Position numbers and translations under genes: made by a program
Assembly: GCA_017985935.1 (NCBI GenBank)
Contig: JAGNWT010000022.1
Coordinates: 1-47,287 of the forward strand
Direction: 5' to 3'
DNA from: Anaerolineales bacterium
GTDB lineage: Bacteria > Chloroflexota > Anaerolineae > Anaerolineales > Villigracilaceae
DNA: 47,287 bases
The notes under the pieces: model-generated
Seen by the model: only the letters and a program-made list of their open reading frames with translations
What the model was told of the DNA's origin: nothing
Database searches by the model: none
In this document: one piece after another, positions 33,452 through 42,425 of the stretch
Layout of the letters: the number at the start of each line of letters is the position of its first letter
How positions within the stretch are numbered: the stretch's first letter is position 1

Positions 33452-34051
33452 ATGTTTCGTTCAGCGCTTCTTCTTGCCCTTGTTTTTTTTGCCCAATCGG
33501 CTGATATTGCCATTATTTCCCCCATTTCAGGCGATACCTTGCGCGGACAGGTCGAAATTGCGGGAAATATGGATGTTCCCAACTTTGCATCGGCTGAGCT
33601 GGCTTTTTCCTACGCTTCGAACCCCGCCGATAGCTGGTTTGTCATCCAAACATTTCCCCAGCCTCCACAAGGTCCGGTCATCGCCACTTGGGACACCACC
33701 TCCCTGACCGATGGTGACTACGTCCTGCATTTACGGGTCTTCTTCCAGGATGGCTCTTCTCAGGATGTAGTGGTTACAGACCTGAAGATTCGCAATGATG
33801 TTTTGCCAACCTCAACTCCCTCTCCTACGGCAACAGAATCCTTTGACGAGATCACCATCAAAATTCCGCCAACCCAAACCCTGCCGCCGCTGGATACTCC
33901 TTTGCCGACCTTTGCGTCACCCACATCCATGCCTGCGAACCCAGCCTCGGTAACTTCCACTTCGATCGTCACTTTCTTTGGGCGCGGTGCATTGATCGTA
34001 CTCGTGTTGTTCATGTTCTTTTCCTTGATCCTTCGCCTTCGAAAAAACTAA
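33452..34051 (+). CDS. membrane-anchored Ig-like protein with Thr/Pro linker
   Basis: 199 residues from ATG 33452; an earlier ATG (33431) lies between the promoter boxes and cannot be on the message. The layout is a signal peptide (about 1-17, ending AQSA), an Ig-like or bacterial beta-sandwich domain (about 18-115, with ISPISGDTLRGQVEI and DGDYVLHLRVFFQDGS as typical strands), a Thr/Pro/Ser linker and a C-terminal helix (about 174-194) ending in basic residues, so it is anchored in the membrane with the domain outside. The next gene, pth, starts 19 bases after its stop, so it may head the pth-mfd-uvrB transcript. No function can be named. Confidence 0.7.
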   Translation: MFRSALLLALVFFAQSADIAIISPISGDTLRGQVEIAGNMDVPNFASAELAFSYASNPADSWFVIQTFPQPPQGPVIATWDTTSLTDGDYVLHLRVFFQDGSSQDVVVTDLKIRNDVLPTSTPSPTATESFDEITIKIPPTQTLPPLDTPLPTFASPTSMPANPASVTSTSIVTFFGRGALIVLVLFMFFSLILRLRKN

Positions 34052-34070
34052 AGACCTTACTAAAACCACC

Positions 34071-34652
34071 ATGACAGAATCTTATCTCCTTGTCGGCTTC
34101 GGTAACCCCGGGCGCGAATATAAAGATACCCGCCACAATATCGGGTTCATGCTCATTGACCGCCTCGCGGTGCGACTCAATGCGCGCGGCATGCGGCTGC
34201 AATCCAAAGCGATCGTTATTTCCACATTGTATGAAGAACGTAAATTGATCCTTGCCAAACCGCAAACCTACATGAATCTCTCAGGGCAATCGGTGCAGGG
34301 ACTTTTGCATTTCTACAAACTTCCGGTGGAAAACCTGCTTGTCGCGCACGACGATCTTGATCTGCCCTTCGGTACGATCCGCATTCGCCCCGGCGGCGGA
34401 CCGGGCGGTCAACGTGGAATGACCGATACGATCGAGCGCCTTGGGACCAAGGAGTTTCCACGCCTGCGTCTTGGGATTGGTCGTCCTCCTGGGCGCATGG
34501 ACCCGAAAGACTACGTCCTTCAGGATTTTTCCAAAGACGATATAAAACTTCTGCCCGAAGTTTTGGACCGCGGGGCTGATGCCGCCCTTGAGTTCGTAAT
34601 GAAGGGACTGAACTCAGCCATGAATAAATTCAACGGAAGTGTTGACGCATAA
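34071..34652 (+). CDS. pth: peptidyl-tRNA hydrolase
   Basis: 193 residues, standard length. Pth releases peptides from peptidyl-tRNAs that drop off ribosomes and is essential in most bacteria. The sequence has the family motifs LVGFGNPGREYKDTRHNIGF (6-25, with the catalytic histidine in RHN), KPQTYMNLSGQ near 64-74 and HDDLDLPFGTIRIRPGGG near 90-107 with the catalytic aspartate. There is no clear ribosome site before the ATG. Three bases separate its stop from the mfd start. It groups with mfd and uvrB, a cluster that is common in bacteria. Confidence 0.97.
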   Translation: MTESYLLVGFGNPGREYKDTRHNIGFMLIDRLAVRLNARGMRLQSKAIVISTLYEERKLILAKPQTYMNLSGQSVQGLLHFYKLPVENLLVAHDDLDLPFGTIRIRPGGGPGGQRGMTDTIERLGTKEFPRLRLGIGRPPGRMDPKDYVLQDFSKDDIKLLPEVLDRGADAALEFVMKGLNSAMNKFNGSVDA

Positions 34653-34655
34653 AGT

Positions 34656-37600
34656 ATGCAGCTTCTTTTAGACAGCATTCATTCTTTAGCCTCGTATCAG
34701 GAATTGCTGACCCAGCTTCAGGCAGGGACGCATATTCCCGGGCTGGCTCTTCGTGTACCACGCGCGGGCAGACTTCCCGTGGTGGCATCGCTTCATGCGG
34801 ATACGAATCTGCCCATCCTGCTGATCACTGATCGGGCGGATCATGCGCTGGCTTTGTTCGATGAACTTGGCTTCTGGGTGAAGTCTGCGCGATATTTGTT
34901 TGCCGAGCCGAATCCGCTTTTTTACGAGGAAGCTGCCTGGGGAATCACCACACGCCGCGACCGCCTGCAAGTTTTGACGGCGCTCTCAGCCTATCACCTG
35001 CCGTTCTCAAAGAAACCCGAATCTCCGCCTATCATTGTTGCGTCAGCTCGTTCGTTGATGACGCGGACCCTGCCGCGCCGCGATTTTCTCAAAGCGTGCA
35101 AGAAATTATCTGCAGGGCAAAGCATTCAACCCGACATGCTGATCCGTGAGTGGGCCAGGATCGGTTATCAGCGGGTGAACACCGTCCTTGAACCGGGGCA
35201 ATTCTCCCATCGCGGAGGTCTGCTCGATGTCTGGCCTTCGATCGAGTTGAATCCTGTCCGCCTGGATTTCTTTGGCGATGAGATCGAGACCATTCGCCAG
35301 TTCGATCCCGCGACTCAACGCACGGTGGAGAAATTGCAGGATATTCTCATCACACCGGCGCGTGAATTTTTAGCGGAGACGGTTGATGAGCAGATCCAGC
35401 TTTCTGAGTTTCACATTCCGCTCCTGCATCCAATGCCAGCGTCCCTGCTCGATTACCTGCCGCAGAAGACGCTCGCCATTGTGGATGACCTGAGTCTGAT
35501 CGAATCAATGGCAAACGAGGTCGAGGAGCAGGCTCTCAAATTTAGAAGCGAGAGTATTGCCGAAGGCACGCTGCCAAAAGATTTTCCCGTACCTTATCTT
35601 CCTTGGTCGGAACTGCACGACACCCTGAGCGGTTTTTCCTCTTTGGCGTTGGGGCATTCCACCGAAGCGGTCGCCAGTGACCGGTCCGCGGTGAACGGGC
35701 TTGCCGAGTGCTTTGGGCATGATGAAAGATTCGGCGGCAGACTCAAATCGTTCATTGACTATTTGCATCCGATCATTGAGAAAGGCGAGAAGGTTATTTT
35801 GGTCTCGCGCCAATCGCCTCGTCTGCATGAACTTTGGAACGAGCATTATCCCGATTCCCAATTTGATAATTTGCAATTTATCGAGTCTTCATTGTCTGAG
35901 GGTTTCACTCTTTCAGATGATCTGTCTGTCATCCATCTGATCACGGACTCAGAGATCTTTGGCTGGGAACGTCCGCAGACTCGCGTGCGGCAAAAGCAAA
36001 CAGCGGAGACTCCCGAATCGCTGTACTCAGATTTATTGGTTGGCGATTACGTGGTGCATGTGGATCACGGCATTGGGCGTTTCGCCGGTCTGATTCAGCG
36101 ACAGTTGGACGGCCACGAGCGAGAGTATCTTGCGGTTGAATACGACCGCGCAGACACGCTTTACGTCCCAGTGCATCAAGCCGACCGCCTCACACGTTAT
36201 GTCGGCGCGGACGGCGGCAAGCCCAACCTCGATCATCTGGGCGGGCAGGCTTGGGCAGAGACCAAGGCGCGAGTCAATCAGGCGGTGCAGAAGGTCGCCG
36301 AAGATTTACTAGACTTGTACGCTCGGCGGCAGGTTGTGGAGGGATACTCCTTCTCAGCCGACACTCAATGGCAGACCGAGTTGGAAGACAGCTTTCCATA
36401 CGTGGAAACCGACGATCAAAAACGAGCCATTGCCGATATCAAACGAGACATGGAGCGCGCCCGTCCCATGGACCGCTTGTTGTGCGGCGATGTTGGTTAT
36501 GGAAAGACCGAGGTCGCGCTCCGTGCTGCTTTCAAGGCGGTGATGAGCGGCAAGCAGGCGGCTGTGCTGGTTCCAACCACAGTGCTCGCTCAGCAGCATT
36601 TTGAGACCTTTTCGCAAAGGCTTGCCGCATTCCCCGTCAAAGTGGAGATGCTTTCCCGCTTCCGCACCCCGCGCGAACAGACCGAGATCCTTTTGCAGCT
36701 TGCGCTTGGTGAAATTGATATCGTCATCGGTACGCATCGCCTGATCTCTGCCGATGTGCAGTTCAAGGATTTGGGTTTGGTCATCATTGATGAAGAGCAG
36801 CGCTTCGGGGTGACGCACAAGGAGCACCTCAAGAAACTCCGCACCGAGGTGGATGTGCTGACCCTGACCGCCACGCCGATTCCGCGCACGTTATACATGG
36901 CGCTGACGGGTGTGCGGGATATCTCAAATTTGAACACGCCGCCTGAAGAACGTCTGCCGATCGTGACGCACGTCGGTCCGTATTCACCTCGGCTCGTAAG
37001 GCAAGCCATCTTGCGTGAGTTGGAGCGCGGCGGGCAGATCTTCTTTGTCCACAACCGTGTGAATACCATTGATGCGATGAAGGCTCACTTGAACAAACTC
37101 GTGCCCGAAGCTCGGGTGGATATCGGTCACGGGCAGATGGCGGAAGGTCAACTGGCGAGCGTGATGCACCGCTTCAACATGGGCGAGATCGACATCCTGC
37201 TCTGCACCACCATTATCGAGTCTGGATTGGATATCCCCAACGCGAACACTTTGATCGTGGATCGCGCAGACACATTTGGGCTGGCTCAACTTTATCAACT
37301 GCGCGGGCGTGTGGGACGCGGGGCGATGCGCGCGTACGCCTATTTCTTCCGCCATAACAAAATGTCTCCAACGCAGGATGGGCAGCAGAGACTCGAGGTC
37401 ATCGCGGAGAATACACAGCTAGGGGCGGGCTACTCAATTGCGATGCGCGACCTTGAGATCCGCGGGGCGGGCGATCTGCTTGGCACACGTCAGCATGGAT
37501 ATATTCAGTCTGTAGGCTTTCATCTTTATACACGAATGTTATCTGATGCTGTGCGTCGCCTTCGGAGTGGGGATGCTCAAAGGTCAAGGACCGAAGGATT

Positions 37601-38075
37601 GGAAGACTCAGCTTTTATCCTTCAACCTTCATCCTTCAGCCTTCCGTTGAGCTTGCCGGTCAATGTGGACCTGCCGTTGGCTGTGGGCATCCCAAGCGAG
37701 TACATCCCCGATCAGGACCTTCGCCTGCGTTTGTATCGCCGCATCGCAGACCTGCGTGATGAGACCGAGCTTGACGCCCTCGGGTCTGAGTTTCGCGATC
37801 GGTTTGGCCTGCTGCCCGAGATGACCCAAAACCTGCTGTATCAAATGCGGGTGAAACTCCGTGCCGAAAAAGCGGGACTGGCTTCGGTGGGCATGGAATC
37901 TTCGGGGCAGATCCTGCTCAAGTACGCTGCCCCCGCTGATGGGTCCGAACCGATGCGCCTGCCCGACCTGCCGAACGGTGTGCGGGGAGGCAGATCGGCT
38001 TATTGGGTGACCGTCTCGAAGGAAGAATCCTGGAAAGTGAAACTGTTGGATGTGTTGGGTCAGTTGACCAAATGA
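34656..38075 (+). CDS. mfd: transcription-repair coupling factor
   Basis: 1139 residues, typical of Mfd. It removes RNA polymerase stalled at DNA damage and recruits UvrA. The N-terminal UvrB-like module (1-about 330) is followed by the RNA polymerase interaction domain (VGDYVVHVDHGIGRFAGL, about 464-481) and the helicase: Walker A CGDVGYGKTEV near 611, DEEQRFG near 713, TATPIPRT, and RecG-like motifs LYQLRGRVGRG near 880. The C-terminal domain begins near 1000. An unusual segment at about 980-998 (RSRTEGLED... to SLPLSL) is encoded partly by a 7-base tandem repeat and interrupts the otherwise conserved alignment. The start is three bases after pth. Confidence 0.97.
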   Translation: MQLLLDSIHSLASYQELLTQLQAGTHIPGLALRVPRAGRLPVVASLHADTNLPILLITDRADHALALFDELGFWVKSARYLFAEPNPLFYEEAAWGITTRRDRLQVLTALSAYHLPFSKKPESPPIIVASARSLMTRTLPRRDFLKACKKLSAGQSIQPDMLIREWARIGYQRVNTVLEPGQFSHRGGLLDVWPSIELNPVRLDFFGDEIETIRQFDPATQRTVEKLQDILITPAREFLAETVDEQIQLSEFHIPLLHPMPASLLDYLPQKTLAIVDDLSLIESMANEVEEQALKFRSESIAEGTLPKDFPVPYLPWSELHDTLSGFSSLALGHSTEAVASDRSAVNGLAECFGHDERFGGRLKSFIDYLHPIIEKGEKVILVSRQSPRLHELWNEHYPDSQFDNLQFIESSLSEGFTLSDDLSVIHLITDSEIFGWERPQTRVRQKQTAETPESLYSDLLVGDYVVHVDHGIGRFAGLIQRQLDGHEREYLAVEYDRADTLYVPVHQADRLTRYVGADGGKPNLDHLGGQAWAETKARVNQAVQKVAEDLLDLYARRQVVEGYSFSADTQWQTELEDSFPYVETDDQKRAIADIKRDMERARPMDRLLCGDVGYGKTEVALRAAFKAVMSGKQAAVLVPTTVLAQQHFETFSQRLAAFPVKVEMLSRFRTPREQTEILLQLALGEIDIVIGTHRLISADVQFKDLGLVIIDEEQRFGVTHKEHLKKLRTEVDVLTLTATPIPRTLYMALTGVRDISNLNTPPEERLPIVTHVGPYSPRLVRQAILRELERGGQIFFVHNRVNTIDAMKAHLNKLVPEARVDIGHGQMAEGQLASVMHRFNMGEIDILLCTTIIESGLDIPNANTLIVDRADTFGLAQLYQLRGRVGRGAMRAYAYFFRHNKMSPTQDGQQRLEVIAENTQLGAGYSIAMRDLEIRGAGDLLGTRQHGYIQSVGFHLYTRMLSDAVRRLRSGDAQRSRTEGLEDSAFILQPSSFSLPLSLPVNVDLPLAVGIPSEYIPDQDLRLRLYRRIADLRDETELDALGSEFRDRFGLLPEMTQNLLYQMRVKLRAEKAGLASVGMESSGQILLKYAAPADGSEPMRLPDLPNGVRGGRSAYWVTVSKEESWKVKLLDVLGQLTK
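37617..37644 (+). repeat. four degenerate 7-base repeats inside mfd
   Basis: ATCCTTC, AACCTTC, ATCCTTC and AGCCTTC run in tandem and encode about nine residues of Mfd near residue 990. The reverse-complement unit GAAGGAT occurs 25 bases upstream in the same segment, giving a partial inverted arrangement. The stretch looks inserted and is translated in frame. Confidence 0.7.
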
Positions 38076-38124
38076 TTTTGCGGTAAAATAGAACACTCGT
38101 TCCAACAAAGGAAAATATAAAAAT

Positions 38125-40164
38125 ATGGAATTCAAACTCAATGCTCCCTTTGTTCCGATGGGTGACCAACCCGAAGCCATTCGTGACCTTGTGCAGGGCG
38201 TTCACGATGGCAAGAAACATCAGGTTTTGTTGGGTGCCACAGGCACAGGCAAGACCTTCACGATTGCGTCTGTCATTCAGCAATTGCAAAAGCCCGCGTT
38301 GATCATGGCGCACAATAAAACTCTTGCTGCCCAGTTGTACGCCGAGTTCAAGGAATTTTTCCCCGAGAACGCGGTCTCATATTTTGTTTCCTACTACGAT
38401 TATTATCAGCCTGAAGCTTATGTGCCGCGGCACGATCTGTTTATTGAGAAAGAAACCCAGATCAACGAAGAGATCGAGCGTATGCGCCTTGCCGCCACCA
38501 CTGCGCTCATCTCGCGGCGTGATGTGATCATTGTCGCTTCTGTTTCCTGTATTTATGGCTTGGGCTCACCCGAAGAATTTGGCAAGGGTACCGTGACCAT
38601 GAAGGTGGGCGAGATCTACCGCCGCAACGCTCTGTTGCGACAATTGATCGAGAGCCAGTATCAGCGTAACGATATGGAACTTCGCCCGGGCACTTTCCGT
38701 GTGCGGGGCGATACGCTGGAGATCATCCCTGCTTATGAAGATAAGCGTGGATACCGCATCACCTTTTTTGGCGATGAAGTGGAGCGCATCATGCAGTTCA
38801 GCCCGGTCAGCGGGGAGATCTTTGACGAGCCGAAGGAGGTGTCCATTTACCCTGCCAAGCAATTCCTCACTGACGCTGACCGCTTGAAAGAGTCCATTAC
38901 AAATATTGAAGCGGAATTGGAAGAGCGCCTGAAGTATTACAGGGACAATGGCAAATATCTCGAAGCTCAGCGTATTGAACAACGTACCCGCTACGATCTG
39001 GAGATGTTGAAGGAAGTTGGCTATTGCTCTGGCATTGAGAATTACTCACGCCAGCTTGATGGGCGTGCTCCCGGTTCGCATCCGTGGACGATGATCGACT
39101 TTTTGCCGAGTGATTATCTGCTGGTTATTGATGAGAGTCACATGACCGTGCCGCAGATCCGTGGCATGTACAACGGCGACCGCGCCCGCAAAGAAACGCT
39201 GGTCGAGTATGGTTTTCGCCTGCCTTCTGCCATGGATAACCGCCCATTGAAGTTTGATGAATTTGAACAGGTGATGGGTTCGACCATCTACACATCTGCC
39301 ACTCCGGCTGCGTATGAAATGGAGCATGCTGAACAAGTCGTAGAGCAGATCATCCGCCCGACCGGTTTGGTTGATCCTGAAGTGGAAGTGCGCCCGACAA
39401 AGGGGCAGGTTGATGACCTGGTGGGAGAGATCAAACAGCGGGTGGTGGGCGGCGACCGTGTTCTTGTCACCACGCTCACGAAAAGAATGTCTGAAGACCT
39501 CACCACCTATCTCAAGGAATTGGGTGTCAAGGTACAGTATCTGCATTCGGAAGTGGAAACGCTCGAGCGGATCGGGATTCTACGTGACCTGCGCTTGGGA
39601 ACCTTTGATGTTCTGGTGGGCATCAATCTTTTGCGTGAAGGTCTTGACCTGCCGGAAGTATCTTTGGTTGCGATCCTCGATGCGGACAAGGAAGGCTTTC
39701 TGCGTTCAGATACGGCGCTGATCCAGACGATCGGTCGTGCCGCCCGTAATGTGAACGGACGGGTCATCATGTATGCCGACCGCATCACAGATTCCATGAA
39801 GCGCGCTTTGGACGAGACAAACCGCCGCCGGGCCAAGCAATTAAAATATAACGAAGAAAACGGAATTGTCCCGATCAGTATCCACAAGGAGATCCACGAG
39901 CTGACTGAGATGATGAGTGCGAAGGCTGTGGGCGAGCTGAAGGGTGAATATAAAACCAAGGGTGCGGATGTGCTGCCCCGGAACGAACTTCGCAAGATCA
40001 TTGACGAGTTGGATAAGCAAATGAAGGAAGCGGCAAAGAACCTCGAGTTTGAGCGCGCAGCCGCCCTGCGTGACGAACTGTACGACTTGAAGACCCTGCT
40101 GGCAGAAGACGAAAATCTTAAACCTTGGGAGCGGATCAAGTTGATGACCAGCCGCGAAGAATAA
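38125..40164 (+). CDS. uvrB: excinuclease ABC subunit B
   Basis: 679 residues. UvrB verifies DNA damage and loads UvrC in nucleotide excision repair. Family features: Walker [11 protein letters not shown] (about 33-42), the beta-hairpin [12 protein letters not shown] (about 93-104) that inserts into damaged DNA, helicase motif II DESH near 338, motif [11 protein letters not shown] near 538, and the C-terminal UVR domain ([21 protein letters not shown], about 636-656) that contacts UvrC. AAGGAAAA lies ten bases before ATG. The gene follows mfd at 49 bases; the two functions act in the same pathway. A 21-bp bidirectional terminator closes it. Confidence 0.98.
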   Translation: MEFKLNAPFVPMGDQPEAIRDLVQGVHDGKKHQVLLGATGTGKTFTIASVIQQLQKPALIMAHNKTLAAQLYAEFKEFFPENAVSYFVSYYDYYQPEAYVPRHDLFIEKETQINEEIERMRLAATTALISRRDVIIVASVSCIYGLGSPEEFGKGTVTMKVGEIYRRNALLRQLIESQYQRNDMELRPGTFRVRGDTLEIIPAYEDKRGYRITFFGDEVERIMQFSPVSGEIFDEPKEVSIYPAKQFLTDADRLKESITNIEAELEERLKYYRDNGKYLEAQRIEQRTRYDLEMLKEVGYCSGIENYSRQLDGRAPGSHPWTMIDFLPSDYLLVIDESHMTVPQIRGMYNGDRARKETLVEYGFRLPSAMDNRPLKFDEFEQVMGSTIYTSATPAAYEMEHAEQVVEQIIRPTGLVDPEVEVRPTKGQVDDLVGEIKQRVVGGDRVLVTTLTKRMSEDLTTYLKELGVKVQYLHSEVETLERIGILRDLRLGTFDVLVGINLLREGLDLPEVSLVAILDADKEGFLRSDTALIQTIGRAARNVNGRVIMYADRITDSMKRALDETNRRRAKQLKYNEENGIVPISIHKEIHELTEMMSAKAVGELKGEYKTKGADVLPRNELRKIIDELDKQMKEAAKNLEFERAAALRDELYDLKTLLAEDENLKPWERIKLMTSREE

Positions 40165-40205
40165 AACAAAAGTCCCGAAGGAATTTCCTTCGGGACTTTT
40201 GTTTT
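40163..40205. terminator. bidirectional terminator between uvrB and the hemerythrin gene
   Basis: 21 bases (40163-40183) pair perfectly with 40185-40205 around one central base, with A and T runs at the ends on both strands. It overlaps the uvrB stop region and the end of the hemerythrin gene. Confidence 0.93.
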
Positions 40206-40645
40206 CAGCTGGCAGTGACCGAATTGGGCTTGGGGCGTTTATGAATGCAGGGATACAGCTCGCTATCCACGGTCAGGATATGACCGACGATCCAGTCGTA
40301 GATCGATTCGTGGATCTTCAGTGCGAGGTCATCCGAACCGCCCGAATCCAAATACTCCTTGTGATATCGGTTGAATTTCTCTATAAAGGCAGAGTGAGCT
40401 CGTTTGTTCTTGTCTGCGGCGGGGCAATGATACGCTTCCATGCACTGTTCTTCTTTGCCGAAGTGCCAGTCAGCGTAAAACTTTAGGGTGCCCAGGATCC
40501 TGATAATGTTTTCCTTGCCGTAGCCATCAAGAATGGCGGTACCCAATTTGTTGAGTATCTCAATCAAGTATTTATGTTGATTATCCAACACCTCATCCCC
40601 TGTGGTGAGGGAGAAATCCCATTGAAGTAATTTGGGTGTGTACAT
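40205..40645 (-). CDS. bacteriohemerythrin lacking one iron-ligand histidine
   Basis: 146 residues from ATG 40645, behind AAGGAG; an earlier Met has no such site. The four-helix hemerythrin pattern is visible: WDFSLTTGDEVLDNQH with H24, DWHFGKEEQ with H61 and E65, H84, and WIVGHILTVD with H122 and D127. The family normally has H-x3-H in the third helix; here the first of that pair is Asn80. The di-iron site may therefore be altered or occupied by one iron. Canonical members bind O2 or NO and deliver oxygen or sense redox state in the cytosol. It is transcribed convergently with uvrB and shares its terminator. Confidence 0.85.
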   Translation of the reverse strand: MYTPKLLQWDFSLTTGDEVLDNQHKYLIEILNKLGTAILDGYGKENIIRILGTLKFYADWHFGKEEQCMEAYHCPAADKNKRAHSAFIEKFNRYHKEYLDSGGSDDLALKIHESIYDWIVGHILTVDSELYPCIHKRPKPNSVTAS

Positions 40646-40847
40646 CTTGTCTCCTTCATAATAAAGATAAGTTTTGTTCTTACTGACAATAAAAACTGGC
40701 AAATTCCACAAAATCAACACGCTTTTCCAGTAACCTTATTTTACTCTTTGTGCTTTCTTTATCATACCTTTACATTCGGGTTGTATCCTTTGAGCATCGG
40801 CAGGACAGAGCAAAATTAAAAACCTGCCTTACTATAGGAGATAAAAA

Positions 40848-41354
40848 ATGAAAAAGTTACTTTGGACCGTTGTTTTGACGGCAGCAGTCGTTGCAGTGGC
40901 GCTCGGCGCTTACGGAGTTGGTGTGGTGTTTGCTCAGGACGGGAATCCTCCCTTTACCGGGCGCGGACCGATGATGCAGAATGGCGGAGAGATGGGCGCG
41001 ATGCACACGTTCATGACCACCGAATTTGCACGCAAGCTTGAGCTGAATGTGAACGATATCAATACCCGAATTGCAGCAGGCGAAACCATGTACGATATCG
41101 CCCTTTCGACTGGTGTTACCGCGGAGGAATTTCCGGCGATCATGACCGAGGTCCGTGCGGACGCGCTGGCTGCGGCGGTGAAGGCCAATGTCATTACCCA
41201 GGAACAGGCTGATTGGATGAACTCCCGCGGCGCAGGTCGAGGCATGGGCACCGGCGATTGCACCGGGACCGGCACACAGGGACAGACTGGACGTGGTCAG
41301 GGCATGCATGGCGGAATGATGGGCGGTGCGGGGCGCTATCAAGTCAACCCTTAA
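40848..41354 (+). CDS. exported Met/Gly-rich protein of unknown function
   Basis: 168 residues with a signal peptide (about 1-30, cut after VFAQ). The mature protein starts with a Gly/Met stretch, then a helical part (about 55-120: MTTEFARKLELNVNDINTRI and YDIALSTGVTAEEFPAIMTEVRADALAAAVKANVITQEQADWM), and ends in a Gly/Met/Gln/His-rich tail with a single cysteine (DCTGTG). The helical part resembles small domains found in many clostridial and Chloroflexota envelope proteins. Methionine-rich tails often bind Cu(I) or similar metals, but this is only a suggestion. AGGAG precedes the ATG; a weak hairpin follows at 41375-41411. Confidence 0.65.
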   Translation: MKKLLWTVVLTAAVVAVALGAYGVGVVFAQDGNPPFTGRGPMMQNGGEMGAMHTFMTTEFARKLELNVNDINTRIAAGETMYDIALSTGVTAEEFPAIMTEVRADALAAAVKANVITQEQADWMNSRGAGRGMGTGDCTGTGTQGQTGRGQGMHGGMMGGAGRYQVNP

Positions 41355-41374
41355 TGGCGATCGACAACTGAGAT

Positions 41375-41411
41375 CAAAGAGCCGGGTTTCCCAAAGAGAT
41401 CCGGCTCTTTG
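41375..41411 (+). terminator. hairpin after the Met-rich gene
   Basis: CAAAGAGCCGG (41375-41385) pairs with CCGGCTCTTTG (41401-41411) around a 15-base loop, 20 bases after the stop. The T tract is short, so confidence is moderate. Confidence 0.6.
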
Positions 41412-41474
41412 CGATTTACAGAGGCAGGCATAAGGTGTTAAACTAAATTTCAAAATTTCATTCATGAGGTAGAA

Positions 41475-42419
41475 ATGTTGAAAAACAAAAAGTGGATCAT
41501 CCTTATCGCGCTGGCGATCGTATTTTTGGGCGTTTACTTGTGGCCCGTTCCGAGCGTTCCTTTTGAGAAAACCTACGAAAAAGTTAACCCTTCTCAGTCG
41601 CAGGCGTTACATGACTTTCGTATTAATCATCCCGTGCAAAATTTGAACTTCAAAGGCGAAAACTGGGAATATGTTTCATTTGGCAAAGGCGAAGAGACCA
41701 TTCTTTTCCTGCATGGCATGACCGGCGCGTATGATATTTGGTGGAACCAAATGGAAGCACTTCAGGATACCTATCGCGTGATCTCGGTCACTTACCCCGC
41801 AGTGGATTCGTTGGAGGAGATGAGCGATGGCGTTCTTGCGATCCTGGATGCGGAAGGAGTGGAGAAAACCAACATTGTAGGGACTTCGCTTGGAGGTTAC
41901 CTTGCCCAGTACATGGTTGCGAATCATCCCGACCGGGTGCTGGCTGCTGTTTTCTCGAACACTTTCCCCCCGAACGACCTGATCGCCGAAAAGAATAGAT
42001 CGATCGGCATGGCTTTGCCCTTCCTGCCGGAGTGGCTCGTGCTCGATGTCTTGCGTGGAAGTTTTTCCGAAAGCATCTATCCCGCTTCCGGCAAGGATGA
42101 GTTAACTCTGGCGTTTCTGAATGAGATCAGTTATGGGCGGATGCGTAAAGCTCAGGTGGTTGGGCGTTTTCACGGCGTAGTTGAAAAATTCACCCCGCCC
42201 GATGTGGTCGCGCTCGATATTCCGGTTTTGATCATCGAGGCAGATAACGATCCGTTGGTCGAGCCGATCCTCAGGGAGCAGCTAAAAGAAACATACCCCA
42301 CCGCTGAAGTGTGGACACTTTCAGAAGTGGGGCATTTTCCGTATTTGAATTTTAGCGAGGCTTACACCAATATACTCAAGTCGTTTTTTGGAAACCTGGT
42401 CATCATCGCGCCGCTGTAG
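41475..42419 (+). CDS. alpha/beta-hydrolase fold protein with N-terminal membrane anchor
   Basis: 314 residues. A basic N-terminus and one hydrophobic helix (about 7-23) suggest a membrane anchor or uncleaved signal. The hydrolase core follows: oxyanion loop LFLHGMTGAYD near 77-87, nucleophile elbow GTSLGG (serine near 139), acid near 258 (EADNDPLVEP) and a terminal histidine in EVGHFPYLNF near 290. This is a serine hydrolase of the esterase/lipase group, probably acting at the outer face of the membrane. The substrate is unknown. It is convergent with the cation exporter gene, seven bases away. Confidence 0.85.
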   Translation: MLKNKKWIILIALAIVFLGVYLWPVPSVPFEKTYEKVNPSQSQALHDFRINHPVQNLNFKGENWEYVSFGKGEETILFLHGMTGAYDIWWNQMEALQDTYRVISVTYPAVDSLEEMSDGVLAILDAEGVEKTNIVGTSLGGYLAQYMVANHPDRVLAAVFSNTFPPNDLIAEKNRSIGMALPFLPEWLVLDVLRGSFSESIYPASGKDELTLAFLNEISYGRMRKAQVVGRFHGVVEKFTPPDVVALDIPVLIIEADNDPLVEPILREQLKETYPTAEVWTLSEVGHFPYLNFSEAYTNILKSFFGNLVIIAPL

Positions 42420-42425
42420 AACTTG

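Noticed and set aside
39507..40169. 220-codon antisense frame over uvrB
   Set aside because: Ser/Arg-rich translation typical of a shadow frame; uvrB is fully conserved on the plus strand.
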